From a virus: DNA of 64,000 nt. This document shows, piece by piece, positions 36,806-43,844 of the stretch; within the stretch, counting starts at the first letter, position 1; each line of letters begins with the position of its first letter. The notes below the pieces were generated by a model, which was not told the DNA's origin, made no database searches, and saw only the letters and a list, made by a program, of their open reading frames with translations. Both the position numbers and the translations under genes were made by a program. Location of the stretch: the IMG/VR virus record IMGVR_UViG_3300032282_005588, positions 16,083 through 80,082 of that record, one strand, 5' to 3'.

Positions 36806-37048
36806 ATGAGATTTAAAAAATTGATTTATAAAAATTTCTTTGGAGAATACAACATTTTGATAACCATAACAGATGATGGTAAAACACCACACAGAGACAC
36901 ATTAATTCCAGATAGGGAAATATATAATTCACATATTTGGATTCACGATAATATTGTAAAAAAGAATCACACAAGAAAAGAAATTTTTATTCTTGATTCT
37001 ATTGTGAGTGATGACGAACTTAAAAGTGTTCTTGGAAATGTTTTATAA
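36806..37048 (+). CDS. Cassette 4 hypothetical protein (80 aa)
   Basis: 80 residues: FFGEYNILITITDDGKTPHR, then IHDNIVKKNHTRKEIFIL and a final SDDELKSVLGNVL. No family recognised. The stop codon TAA is inside the ATAAC box of attC-like site 5. Confidence 0.62.
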   Translation: MRFKKLIYKNFFGEYNILITITDDGKTPHRDTLIPDREIYNSHIWIHDNIVKKNHTRKEIFILDSIVSDDELKSVLGNVL

Positions 37049-37127
37049 CGTTTTGCACATAAGCGAAGGCACAAATTGCGTTGGCATTGTGCGGTTGGAT
37101 TTGGGCTTTTGCTTATGTGCTGTTAGC
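37045..37127 (+). repeat. attC-like site 5
   Basis: ATAAC (37045-37049), spacer GTTTT, arm GCACATAAGC (37055-37064), inner hairpin GCACAA/TTGTGC, complementary arm GCTTATGTGC (37111-37120), then TGTTAGCA (box GTTAGC). It is visibly richer in G and C than the phage background and looks like a classic bacterial attC with a branched loop. Confidence 0.85.
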
Positions 37128-37163
37128 AGTAGTACGGATTATTAACAAATAAATATAAATAGA

Positions 37164-37385
37164 ATGAGAATTTATCAATTAAGAACAGCAAAAGAGTTTT
37201 ACAACTCAATTAAAGGAAACTTCACAACAGAAGAATTAATGCAAATGTATGCAGAAGATGTAGCAAAAAGATTTGCTGCTGAATGTGTAAATGAGGCACT
37301 CGGTAATAAGATGGAAGTGTCAAACTCTTTGCATCACGCAATAGAAGGAAAGTACAAATCTATCATTTGGGAGAACGAAGGTTAG
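37164..37385 (+). CDS. Cassette 5 hypothetical protein (73 aa)
   Basis: 73 residues, helical: LRTAKEFYNSIKGNFTTEEL, MYAEDVAKRFAAECVNEALG and HHAIEGKYKSIIWENEG. Codon use is less A/T-biased than neighbouring phage genes. No family recognised. Cassette ends in CTGCTAAC, the exact complement of its starting GTTAGCAG. Confidence 0.65.
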   Translation: MRIYQLRTAKEFYNSIKGNFTTEELMQMYAEDVAKRFAAECVNEALGNKMEVSNSLHHAIEGKYKSIIWENEG

Positions 37386-37392
37386 TATTACT

Positions 37393-37522
37393 GCTAACGG
37401 TCGGGTATTGTTGTCTGTTGGCGACTTAAACCACAAATGTTAAATTGAAAAACAAAATTAGATATGAGTACAAAAGTTAAATCGAAGCACAAAACCGCCA
37501 ATAGCAACAATACCTTGTTATC
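37393..37522 (+). repeat. attC-like site 6
   Basis: GCTAAC (37393-37398), spacer GGTCG, arm GGTATTGTTG (37404-37413) plus TTGGCG, complementary CGCCAA plus CAACAATACC (37505-37514), spacer TT, GTTATC (37517-37522). The loop holds a promoter-like leader and the start codon of the last cassette gene. Confidence 0.82.
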
Positions 37523-37796
37523 GGCTGCCTTTCTTATTAGCAAGGGCTTCAAGTTGGTAGAAGAAAGTCAAAGTCCGTTTGAAAATTTCAAAATGGATTA
37601 TTTTGTAAAAGAAGGGGTACTGCTTTTTTTCAATACGCCTGTAACCGAATGGAACGAAAATGATTTCCTTGTTGGATGTGCTGAAATGAGATGTGGGAAG
37701 TATTACGTTGTTGCTTTTAGGTGGATAAAAGAGCAAAAAGATATTATTGAAATTTACAAATCGGTAAAAGGTAAGGATTTGGATGGTGTCGGTTAA
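37464..37796 (+). CDS. Cassette 6 hypothetical protein (110 aa)
   Basis: 110 residues. The N-terminal KTANSNNTLLSAAF is encoded by the right arm of attC-like site 6; the folded part probably begins near FLISKGFKLVEE. It has GKYYVVAFRWIKEQKDIIEI near the C-terminus. Less A/T-rich than the phage genes. Cassette closest to the recombinase gene, which in an integron would be the most recently acquired. Confidence 0.62.
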   Translation: MSTKVKSKHKTANSNNTLLSAAFLISKGFKLVEESQSPFENFKMDYFVKEGVLLFFNTPVTEWNENDFLVGCAEMRCGKYYVVAFRWIKEQKDIIEIYKSVKGKDLDGVG

Positions 37797-37861
37797 GGTT
37801 GCCGCTAACTATTATATATACGCAACTACGTTTAATCACCAATAAAATCAACGGTTTTAAT
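37797..37861 (+). other. attI-like junction between array and recombinase
   Basis: The last cassette ends in TTGCCGCTAAC (37799-37809), complementary with one mismatch to its own start box region GTTATCGGC. The following 52 bases (TATTATATATACGCAACTAC onward) are unlike any cassette and lead to the recombinase start codon. This is where an integron's attI site would be. No palindrome follows, consistent with a simple (attI-type) partner. Confidence 0.5.
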
Positions 37862-38659
37862 ATGAAAATTCTTAAAATATTTGAGGAAAAGTTAAGATAT
37901 AAAAACTACTCAGATAAGAGTATTAGGTTATATATTTCATATTTGAGGCTCTTTTTAGAAAAAGAAAAGATAAAAGACCCATATCAAGTTAGAACCCAAC
38001 AAATAGTCTCATTTCTTGAAAACTACCCATTCACCAGTATAAGTCAACAAAATCAATATATTGGTACTCTTAAATTATTTGCTAAATATATATTAAGTAA
38101 AAAAGACATCCATTTAAGTAAAATGGAGAGACCCAAATCGGAAAAGAAACTACCCAGAGTTATTGATGGGGAATTTATCAAAGAAAAATTATCTAAAATT
38201 GAAAATATAAAGCACAAAGCAATACTTACCTTAACTTACTCTGTTGGATTAAGAGTGTCTGAAGTAGTTAATTTAAAGATTGAAGATATTGATTCCAAAA
38301 GAATGTTGATTCATATCAAAAACGCAAAGGGTAGGAAAGATAGATTGGTTCCGTTATCACCAAATGTTCTCAATCTATTAAGAGAATATTTTAAAGAATT
38401 CAAACCGACTCAATATCTATTTAATGGTCAAAACTCAAATCAATACTCAATAGGTAGTTGTCAACAAATTTATAAAAAATATATTGATAAAAACAGTTCA
38501 ATACATACTTTAAGGCATTCATCTTTTACAGGTTTACTAGAAAACGGAACTGATTTAAGAATAATACAAAAAATAGCGGGACATTCCTCATCCAAAACAA
38601 CAGAAATTTATACTCATGTCTCCAACCAAATGCTTTCAAAAATTAATTTGGTTATTTAG
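37862..38659 (+). CDS. Tyrosine recombinase (candidate cassette integrase)
   Basis: ATG 37862 gives 265 residues; the frame extends upstream but that stretch belongs to the array junction. N-terminal SAM-like core-binding domain (NYSDKSIRLYISYLRLFLEK), then a catalytic domain with the full set. SVGLRVSEVVNL carries the first Arg, NAKGRKDR the Lys, HTLRHS the His and second Arg, AGHSSSKTTEIYTHV the His and the tyrosine nucleophile. The typical IntI insertion between the Lys and HxxR motifs is not apparent. So this is a XerC/D-like or phage-type recombinase that may nonetheless act on the attC-like sites, given its position. Confidence 0.88.
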   Translation: MKILKIFEEKLRYKNYSDKSIRLYISYLRLFLEKEKIKDPYQVRTQQIVSFLENYPFTSISQQNQYIGTLKLFAKYILSKKDIHLSKMERPKSEKKLPRVIDGEFIKEKLSKIENIKHKAILTLTYSVGLRVSEVVNLKIEDIDSKRMLIHIKNAKGRKDRLVPLSPNVLNLLREYFKEFKPTQYLFNGQNSNQYSIGSCQQIYKKYIDKNSSIHTLRHSSFTGLLENGTDLRIIQKIAGHSSSKTTEIYTHVSNQMLSKINLVI

Positions 38660-38667
38660 GATGTTTC

Positions 38668-38689
38668 ACATACATTAACATCATAATAA
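38668..38689 (+). promoter_or_regulatory. Phage promoter motif
   Basis: ACATACATTAACATCATAAT, the best-conserved form of a motif repeated about a dozen times in 38-59 kb. It lies 19 bases before the DUF932 gene start. Confidence 0.6.
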
Positions 38690-38707
38690 ATAAAAATAAA
38701 AATAAAA

Positions 38708-39502
38708 ATGATAAATCTACAGGCTCAATTCAAAACAAAAGAAGAAATTCGTTCTTTAGCTCCAAGTATCTTTACTGAAAATGGTGCTTCAAATGTATCA
38801 GAAAATTATACACATATTCCAACATATAAAATTATTGATGATATGGAATTGTTAGGTTGGAAACCAATTGATGCAAAAGAAGTTAAAGCAAGAAAATCAA
38901 TAGGATATCAAAAACACCTAATTGTATTCCGTAATGAAGATATTTTTATTAATGGAGAAGATGGAGACAATGTGTTTCCCCAAATATTACTTACAAATTC
39001 TCATGATGGGAAGAATGCATTTACATTTACAGCAGGTCTTTTTAGAATGATATGTGAAAATGGATTAGTACTTTCAACTAAGGAATTTGAAAATATAAAA
39101 ATTCGTCATTATGGTTATAATTTTGAAGAATTGCAAAACACAATTGAAATGATGGTTAACAAACTACCCCTAACAATTGATTCTATGAATAAATTTAAAC
39201 AAATTCAATTAGGTCAAGACCAAATGATGAAGTTTGCTGAGGAAGCTGTTAAGATTAGATTTAATAATGATATTGATAATATTAAAATTGATTTAGGTGA
39301 TTTACTTACTCCAACACGTATAGAAGATAGAGGGAATGATCTGTGGAGTGTATTTAATGTAGTTCAAGAAAAATTAACACATGGTGGGTTTAATTATAAT
39401 ATTGGTTCTAAAAATCGAAAAGCAAGAAAAATAAAAAATTTCAAACAAGATTTAGATATGAATATTAAATTACATGATTTGGCTTTAGAATATGCTAATT
39501 AA
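38708..39502 (+). CDS. DUF932-type phage protein
   Basis: 264 residues. The GNDLWSVFNVVQEKLTHGG motif near the C-terminus and the FTAGLFRMICENGLVLS segment are typical of DUF932 (phage/plasmid-like, TIGR03299 type). A paralogue is at 53644 (QGNDLYTVYNRIQENLTQ). Such proteins occur widely in phages, with unknown but probably DNA-metabolism-related roles. Confidence 0.78.
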   Translation: MINLQAQFKTKEEIRSLAPSIFTENGASNVSENYTHIPTYKIIDDMELLGWKPIDAKEVKARKSIGYQKHLIVFRNEDIFINGEDGDNVFPQILLTNSHDGKNAFTFTAGLFRMICENGLVLSTKEFENIKIRHYGYNFEELQNTIEMMVNKLPLTIDSMNKFKQIQLGQDQMMKFAEEAVKIRFNNDIDNIKIDLGDLLTPTRIEDRGNDLWSVFNVVQEKLTHGGFNYNIGSKNRKARKIKNFKQDLDMNIKLHDLALEYAN

Positions 39503-39513
39503 TTTATAATACA

Positions 39514-39909
39514 ATGAATAGAATACAAATAAATGGTGATTGGTATATTAAAGAAGACCAATTAGTTGAAATAAAAAATGTTCCACAAAATCTTATAGAT
39601 GAAGATGATATAATACATGCTAAATCATGTTTATATGAAAGTGATAATTATGCTTGGGAAGCAACATCCATTCGTAAAGATAATTCTGATGCCTATTATG
39701 ATGGGGTTGATATTAAATTCACAGATAAACGAATTAAACCATTTAAAGAAGAATATTGGGATAACAATATATGGGTGATGGATATTTATAATAATTTCCC
39801 TACAGGTGAATCATCATTATCAGCTTTAGAATCTATGGATATTAATGGGGTACAGATATTTAGGGAGTTTATAGGTTATCTAATTAAAATTGGTTGGATT
39901 AAAAATTAA
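39514..39909 (+). CDS. Hypothetical protein (131 aa)
   Basis: 131 residues, acidic, with WYIKEDQLVEIKNVPQNLID and aromatic-rich EEYWDNNIWVMDIYNNFP. No family recognised. It follows the DUF932 gene by 11 bases and is likely co-transcribed with the run of small genes to 41.3 kb. Confidence 0.6.
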   Translation: MNRIQINGDWYIKEDQLVEIKNVPQNLIDEDDIIHAKSCLYESDNYAWEATSIRKDNSDAYYDGVDIKFTDKRIKPFKEEYWDNNIWVMDIYNNFPTGESSLSALESMDINGVQIFREFIGYLIKIGWIKN

Positions 39910-39913
39910 TAAT

Positions 39914-40204
39914 ATGATAAAATGGAAATATAAACCCTCAGGTATGTGTCCAGTACAAGCTGAGGGTTGGTTTATGGATTATTATTTTTATTTTAGGGCT
40001 AGATGGGATGAAGCATCAATTGAATTCTCTAAAACAGAACCTGGGTGGGAAAACGATCTTATACATGCTCGATATATTCTATGGACTACTTATAATAAAC
40101 CATATAAAGCTGGATACTTGAATAAGTGGTTTTGTATATTTTTAATATATATAGGGTGTATTAAGTTTTTATTACATAAAAATAAACATAAATCATTATC
40201 ATGA
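39914..40204 (+). CDS. Hypothetical protein with C-terminal membrane segment (96 aa)
   Basis: ATG 39914 chosen (A-rich leader). PSGMCPVQAEGWFMDYYFYF and RARWDEASIEF are conserved-looking. A hydrophobic segment (WFCIFLIYIGCIKFLL) near the C-terminus may span the membrane, followed by lysines. The next gene starts within the last codons. Confidence 0.6.
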   Translation: MIKWKYKPSGMCPVQAEGWFMDYYFYFRARWDEASIEFSKTEPGWENDLIHARYILWTTYNKPYKAGYLNKWFCIFLIYIGCIKFLLHKNKHKSLS

Positions 40205-40455
40205 CATTTAAAGAAATTATAATATATTGTTTCATCCTACCCGTGGTAACACTTTTCCTTGGGCTTTGGATTGGTTTAAATGGTAATAAAGGTGTTCCAT
40301 CAAAACATTATCCAATTGAGGTACGATGTTATTGGAGTACTAATGGTTATCAATCATATCCAGAAATGGAATGTGACTCGATAAAAGGAGATACATTATG
40401 GAAAGATGGTGTTAGTATTGTTCCTAAAAATATAATTCAAATAAGTTTTAAATAA
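40201..40455 (+). CDS. Small membrane-anchored protein (84 aa)
   Basis: N-terminal membrane segment (IIIYCFILPVVTLFLGLWIG), then a short soluble domain with CYWSTNGYQSYPEMECDSIK. Probably an inner-membrane or periplasm-facing accessory of the early region. The stop overlaps the next start by one base. Confidence 0.6.
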   Translation: MTFKEIIIYCFILPVVTLFLGLWIGLNGNKGVPSKHYPIEVRCYWSTNGYQSYPEMECDSIKGDTLWKDGVSIVPKNIIQISFK

Positions 40456-40685
40456 TGAAAGGCATTTTACATAAAGGTGAATATAATGAATGGTTAGTAA
40501 CATGTCAGGATATATTTCAATTACATCCTGATGATGCTAATGAATTATTTGAATTAGAACAAATATTCGATAACTTAGAAGCAAGAATAAGAATACAACC
40601 TATAGTAGAATTTGATGTTGTAGAATATAAAAAATTAACGGGAATTATTAAATACGCTAAATTAATAAAAAATGAAATTCACTGA
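40455..40685 (+). CDS. Hypothetical protein (76 aa)
   Basis: 76 residues. GEYNEWLVTCQDIFQLHPDD is followed by acidic helices (ELEQIFDNLEARIR). Overlaps both neighbours. No family recognised. Confidence 0.6.
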   Translation: MKGILHKGEYNEWLVTCQDIFQLHPDDANELFELEQIFDNLEARIRIQPIVEFDVVEYKKLTGIIKYAKLIKNEIH

Positions 40686-41265
40686 CACCTTCAAAATATC
40701 ATCAAATAATTTATATTATAAAAATACTTGGTTATATAAAACATATTCTTTTTTGAGATATAATTTCCCTCATTTTTGTAAAAATATTTGGAAATTCAGA
40801 AAAGCACTTTATAATCATTATTGGTTTGATCATTATGGGGTTCTCACATTTATGGAAATAGGTCTTACTGATATGGCTACTAATATTGAAAAATATGGTA
40901 TTGAAGTTGATTCTTCACGATTAAAAAAGGTTGAAAAAATGCGAAGAGTAATTCAATTAATTAAGAATTATAATGACGATTTATATATTGAAATGGCAGA
41001 AAAGGAATTAGGAGAATTAACAACATATAAATTGGAATTTAAACCATCAGAAAATAATCCTGATTTTTTTGAGTTAGTGGATAAAGATACACCAGAAGAA
41101 AAAGAACATAATAAAAAAATATATAATAGAGCAAGAGAAATTGAGGAACAAGAATGGAATGAATTATGGGAAATACTTAAAGGACAAAATTATAATATAT
41201 TCAATAAAGACGAAGACTTTGATGAGCAAAATGATGGATCAGGGATAAGAATATGGTGGGATTAA
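40672..41265 (+). CDS. Hypothetical protein (197 aa)
   Basis: 197 residues with a basic, aromatic N-terminal third (YSFLRYNFPHFCKNIWKFRK), a central helix (RLKKVEKMRRVIQLIKNYN) and a very acidic C-terminus (DEDFDEQNDGSGIRIWWD). The pattern is common among conserved phage proteins of unknown function. Confidence 0.6.
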   Translation: MKFTDTFKISSNNLYYKNTWLYKTYSFLRYNFPHFCKNIWKFRKALYNHYWFDHYGVLTFMEIGLTDMATNIEKYGIEVDSSRLKKVEKMRRVIQLIKNYNDDLYIEMAEKELGELTTYKLEFKPSENNPDFFELVDKDTPEEKEHNKKIYNRAREIEEQEWNELWEILKGQNYNIFNKDEDFDEQNDGSGIRIWWD

Positions 41266-41294
41266 AGATAGGTTTGGTATTTCTAGATAATTTA

Positions 41295-41315
41295 CTTATA
41301 TTAATATTATAATAA
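41295..41315 (+). promoter_or_regulatory. Phage promoter motif (variant)
   Basis: CTTATATTAATATTATAATA, a variant of the TACATTAACATCATAATAA motif, 12 bases before a start codon. Confidence 0.45.
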
Positions 41316-41326
41316 TATTAACAATC

Positions 41327-41563
41327 ATGGTAAAAATAATAATGGAATTTGATAGCTCAGATGAAGCCCAAGAAGCAATTGATGGTAGTAAATGGAAACA
41401 AGCATTTTGGGAATTAAATAATGAGCTTAGAAACACTACCAAATATGATGTTAGTATTATCAATAATAACTTACAAGCAACAGATATTGAACAAGAAATA
41501 TGTTCTAAAGTTAGAGATATGATGTTTGAAATCCTTAATAGATGGAATTTAAAAATAGATTAA
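41327..41563 (+). CDS. Hypothetical protein (78 aa)
   Basis: 78 residues; MEFDSSDEAQEAIDGSKWKQ and AFWELNNELRNTTKYDVSI resemble small conserved phage proteins of the EAxxAxxGxxWKxALWELDQWLR type. Function unknown. Has its own promoter-like leader. Confidence 0.62.
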   Translation: MVKIIMEFDSSDEAQEAIDGSKWKQAFWELNNELRNTTKYDVSIINNNLQATDIEQEICSKVRDMMFEILNRWNLKID

Positions 41564-41570
41564 ATTAATT

Positions 41571-41807
41571 GTGAAAACACGAATTCATGTTAATCAACAC
41601 CATATACGTTCTAATAAAACAAAAGGCACTACACTCCCAGTAATTACTATTAAACAAGGTAAAAATAATACTTATTGTAATGAAGTAGAAATATTAGGAC
41701 CTAGTAAAATTATTTATGGTGGTAGTGGTTGTGATGCAAAACCACTTTTAAGTTGTGGAGCTAGAGTTGTAATCGAAACGGAAAGTGCAATCAAAATTAT
41801 AAAATAG
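41571..41807 (+). CDS. Hypothetical protein (78 aa, GTG start)
   Basis: Starts with GTG at 41571 directly after the previous gene. Strand-rich basic protein: HVNQHHIRSNKTKGTTLPVI, then SKIIYGGSGCDAKPLLSCGA. The phrase IHVNQHxIxxN is familiar from other phage small proteins. Function unknown. Confidence 0.62.
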   Translation: MKTRIHVNQHHIRSNKTKGTTLPVITIKQGKNNTYCNEVEILGPSKIIYGGSGCDAKPLLSCGARVVIETESAIKIIK

Positions 41808-41835
41808 TTTTTATACTTGGATTTGATAAAAAATT

Positions 41836-41858
41836 AACATATATTAATATTATAATAA
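41836..41858 (+). promoter_or_regulatory. Phage promoter motif (variant)
   Basis: AACATATATTAATATTATAA, variant of the repeated motif, upstream of the two-gene membrane pair. Confidence 0.45.
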
Positions 41859-41871
41859 ATTAATAATAAAA

Positions 41872-42081
41872 ATGAAAAATAAATTAAAGAATGGACGATT
41901 AGTATTTATGATGTGGAGTATATTCCATATTATCACCCTTTTATATTTTGGTTGGAATTTAGTTCCTCAACCATTTGTTACCATTGATGCTATATTATTT
42001 GGGGGATTTATTGGATTTTATTTTGTACAACCTTTAAGTGAAATTTATGAACAGTGGGTTAATAATAAACTAAATAAATAA
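41872..42081 (+). CDS. Small membrane protein (69 aa)
   Basis: Two predicted membrane segments by eye (MMWSIFHIITLLYFGWNLV; AILFGGFIGFYFVQPL) and a charged C-terminus. It ends one base into the next membrane-protein gene, and the two may form a complex. Function unknown. Confidence 0.62.
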   Translation: MKNKLKNGRLVFMMWSIFHIITLLYFGWNLVPQPFVTIDAILFGGFIGFYFVQPLSEIYEQWVNNKLNK

Positions 42082-42296
42082 TGATTAATAATATATTATT
42101 ACAAATTTTTGTTAAATCCTTTTTTATTACTATAACTCTCACTAGTGTAGTGTATGGGTTTATTGCTTATTTAAATAAAACTATAATTTACAATAAATGG
42201 CCACAACATGCTCAACATAGTATGTTAGTTACTGGGGTTATGATATTATTGATGATTATTTTTATTGGGTTTGTTGACTTTAAATATAATAAATAA
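42081..42296 (+). CDS. Small membrane protein (71 aa)
   Basis: Two membrane segments by eye (ILLQIFVKSFFITITLTSVV; MLVTGVMILLMIIFIGFV). Translationally coupled to the previous gene. Function unknown. Confidence 0.62.
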   Translation: MINNILLQIFVKSFFITITLTSVVYGFIAYLNKTIIYNKWPQHAQHSMLVTGVMILLMIIFIGFVDFKYNK

Positions 42297-42301
42297 ATAT
42301 A

Positions 42302-42571
42302 ATGGATATAAATGTAGATTTAGATGATATTTTATGGGGAATGAGTGATTGGGAAAAACAAGAAATGTGTGATAATTTATGTGATGATGGTTATACCCCA
42401 TCAACTCAATCAATCGATGATATTAAATCATTTTTCTTTGAGGTTGAAGGGAGAATTACTCATAATGAAAGAGAATTATTAGATATATTAATTAGAATTT
42501 GGTATAATAAACATTTTATAAATAATAAAGACATTGAGCAACTCAAAATATATGCTAAAAAAGGATTATAA
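42302..42571 (+). CDS. Hypothetical protein (89 aa)
   Basis: 89 residues, acidic; LDDILWGMSDWEKQEMCDNL and CDDGYTPSTQ are recognisable as a pattern found in phage proteins of unknown function (SxWEKxxLxDxLxDDGYxP). No activity inferred. Confidence 0.62.
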   Translation: MDINVDLDDILWGMSDWEKQEMCDNLCDDGYTPSTQSIDDIKSFFFEVEGRITHNERELLDILIRIWYNKHFINNKDIEQLKIYAKKGL

Positions 42572-42725
42572 TAATCCAATTAAAATGACTTTTAATCAGT
42601 GGTTAAATCATTATCAAAACCTAAATGACCATCAATATACTAAATTTAAACCATATGGAAGTTCAATTGATTATTTTTTTCATCATAAAAAAGATGGTTA
42701 TAACACATATGGTGTAATAATTTAA
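42552..42725 (+). CDS. Small hypothetical protein (57 aa, start uncertain)
   Basis: Start at 42552 (57 aa) overlaps the previous gene by 20 bases. An ATG at 42585 with the usual A-rich leader would give 46 aa beginning MTFNQWLNHYQNLNDHQY. Aromatic-rich, unknown function. Confidence 0.5.
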   Translation: MLKKDYNNPIKMTFNQWLNHYQNLNDHQYTKFKPYGSSIDYFFHHKKDGYNTYGVII

Positions 42726-42736
42726 ATAATCAATCA

Positions 42737-42991
42737 ATGAAAGAAATAATAATCAAATATTGTAAGGGAGAACCATTACAAATAACTGAAGCAGTATCCA
42801 TAATTGAAGAATACATGCATTATGTTAAAAAATATAATCGTGAATTAATAATTCAATTGTTGAATCCAATGAACCCAATGGGAAGATCAATGTTAGATAT
42901 AGCACTACAGACCTCCATGATTTATCTTCAATGGAAATATTCAATAAATAAATTATATAGTAAAGACGGGCAATTACTAATGGTATTTTAA
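42737..42991 (+). CDS. Hypothetical protein (84 aa)
   Basis: 84 residues, helical: GEPLQITEAVSIIEEYMHYV and NRELIIQLLNPMNPMGRSML. No family recognised; next gene begins two bases later. Confidence 0.6.
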   Translation: MKEIIIKYCKGEPLQITEAVSIIEEYMHYVKKYNRELIIQLLNPMNPMGRSMLDIALQTSMIYLQWKYSINKLYSKDGQLLMVF

Positions 42992-42992
42992 C

Positions 42993-43184
42993 GTGGAAGA
43001 TTTAAAAAATTTGAGAAATTTTTGTGATAAACAAATTAAAAAACATCCCCAATTAAAAGTGGATATTATAACTTGTTATAATCTTTGTTTAGATAATATT
43101 GAAGAAGGAGAATCTGTTGTTAATGAAATTGAATTATGTTTAACTAATATAAACTATATATTGAACATGTATTATTTAAAATAA
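42993..43184 (+). CDS. Hypothetical protein (63 aa, GTG start)
   Basis: 63 residues beginning at GTG 42993. LRNFCDKQIKKHPQLKVDI and a helical C-terminus. Last gene before a terminator hairpin. Confidence 0.52.
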   Translation: MEDLKNLRNFCDKQIKKHPQLKVDIITCYNLCLDNIEEGESVVNEIELCLTNINYILNMYYLK

Positions 43185-43221
43185 CATTAAATATAAACCG
43201 TTAATTATCAATATTATATAA

Positions 43222-43260
43222 AAAGCTACAATCAATTATTTGATTTTGTAGCTTTCTTTA
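43222..43260 (+). terminator. Rho-independent terminator
   Basis: Perfect 10-bp inverted repeat AAAGCTACAA/TTGTAGCTTT around a 14-nt loop, followed by CTTTAT. Confidence 0.82.
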
Positions 43261-43281
43261 TGTATATTGACATTATAATAA
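43260..43281 (+). promoter_or_regulatory. Phage promoter motif (variant)
   Basis: ATGTATATTGACATTATAAT, variant with G in place of A, 10 bases before the gene at 43291. Immediately follows the terminator. Confidence 0.5.
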
Positions 43282-43290
43282 AAATAAAAA

Positions 43291-43566
43291 ATGACTAAAA
43301 AAGAATATCATAAACAAATCAATAAAAGATTTTATGAATATATTAATCAACATTTTCCAAATTATGAGCTTGATTTCAATGAAGGTTATGGTTATGTATA
43401 TTTAATGTGTGAAAATAAAAATGATTTAATTGAATATCACCAATCAAGACATGATTTATGTATACATAATTATTCTACAGATAAAGCAAAACAGGACATG
43501 CTACAAATGGAAAGATATATCAATGAGAATATTATTCCATATGTTAACATGGTTACTGAAGTTTAG
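43291..43566 (+). CDS. Hypothetical protein (91 aa)
   Basis: 91 residues; FYEYINQHFPNYELDFNEGY, then VYLMCENKNDLIEYH. Own promoter, and followed by a palindrome-promoter block. No family recognised. Confidence 0.6.
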   Translation: MTKKEYHKQINKRFYEYINQHFPNYELDFNEGYGYVYLMCENKNDLIEYHQSRHDLCIHNYSTDKAKQDMLQMERYINENIIPYVNMVTEV

Positions 43567-43568
43567 AT

Positions 43569-43650
43569 TGTTAATTACTAACGCTCTATAAAAACTGTAG
43601 ATGAATATTTGGATTTACAAAATTTATTACATACATTAACATCATAATAA
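43569..43650 (+). promoter_or_regulatory. Palindrome-plus-promoter block, copy 1
   Basis: Palindrome GTTAATTACTAACGC near the start, then about 50 bases, then TACATACATTAACATCATAA just before the gene at 43662. The same two-part block recurs at 50.5, 52.6, 56.8, 58.4 and 58.7 kb. The palindrome lacks a following T-run, so it looks more like an operator than a terminator. Confidence 0.6.
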
Positions 43651-43661
43651 AAATTAAAAAA

Positions 43662-43844
43662 ATGAAAAAATCAGAAAAATTAATCTACAGTTTAGAAATA
43701 CTTAAAGAGGTATTACAAAACCAACTAAAAGAAGGTAGAGAATATGGTCAAAAAACAAATGCGGATTGTGAATCCGGTTGGTATATTGGTACTATCAAAA
43801 CAGCAATTGAAGAAATAGATCGTATTACTAAAATCACTAAATAA
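43662..43844 (+). CDS. Small hypothetical protein (60 aa)
   Basis: 60 residues, helical and charged: LEILKEVLQNQLKEGREYG, then ESGWYIGTIKTAIEEID. First gene of the run leading to thyA. Unknown function. Confidence 0.58.
   Translation: MKKSEKLIYSLEILKEVLQNQLKEGREYGQKTNADCESGWYIGTIKTAIEEIDRITKITK

Larger units (their letters stand above)
35571..37809 (+). mobile_element. Integron-like cassette array (six cassettes)
   Basis: Six consecutive units each contain: a left spacer (GGTTG, GGTTG, GGTTA, GATTG, GTTTT, GGTCG), a 10-12-bp inner stem arm, a loop, the complementary arm, a short spacer (TT, TT, AT, TT, T, TT), a box GTTAnnnn, a small ORF, and a terminal box nnnnTAAC. Approximate units: 35571-36047, 36048-36433, 36434-36710, 36711-37049, 37050-37398, 37399-37809. 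Every unit's terminal box is complementary to its own GTTA box. The array is followed by a tyrosine recombinase gene reading away from it. The layout matches an integron (integrase, attI, cassettes) when read on the minus strand, but ORFs point toward the integrase. Confidence 0.82.

Noticed and set aside
37862-38659. Recombinase taken as proof of a temperate prophage
   Set aside because: No repressor or attP is recognisable, and the gene's position at the cassette array offers another role; lifestyle cannot be decided from the window.
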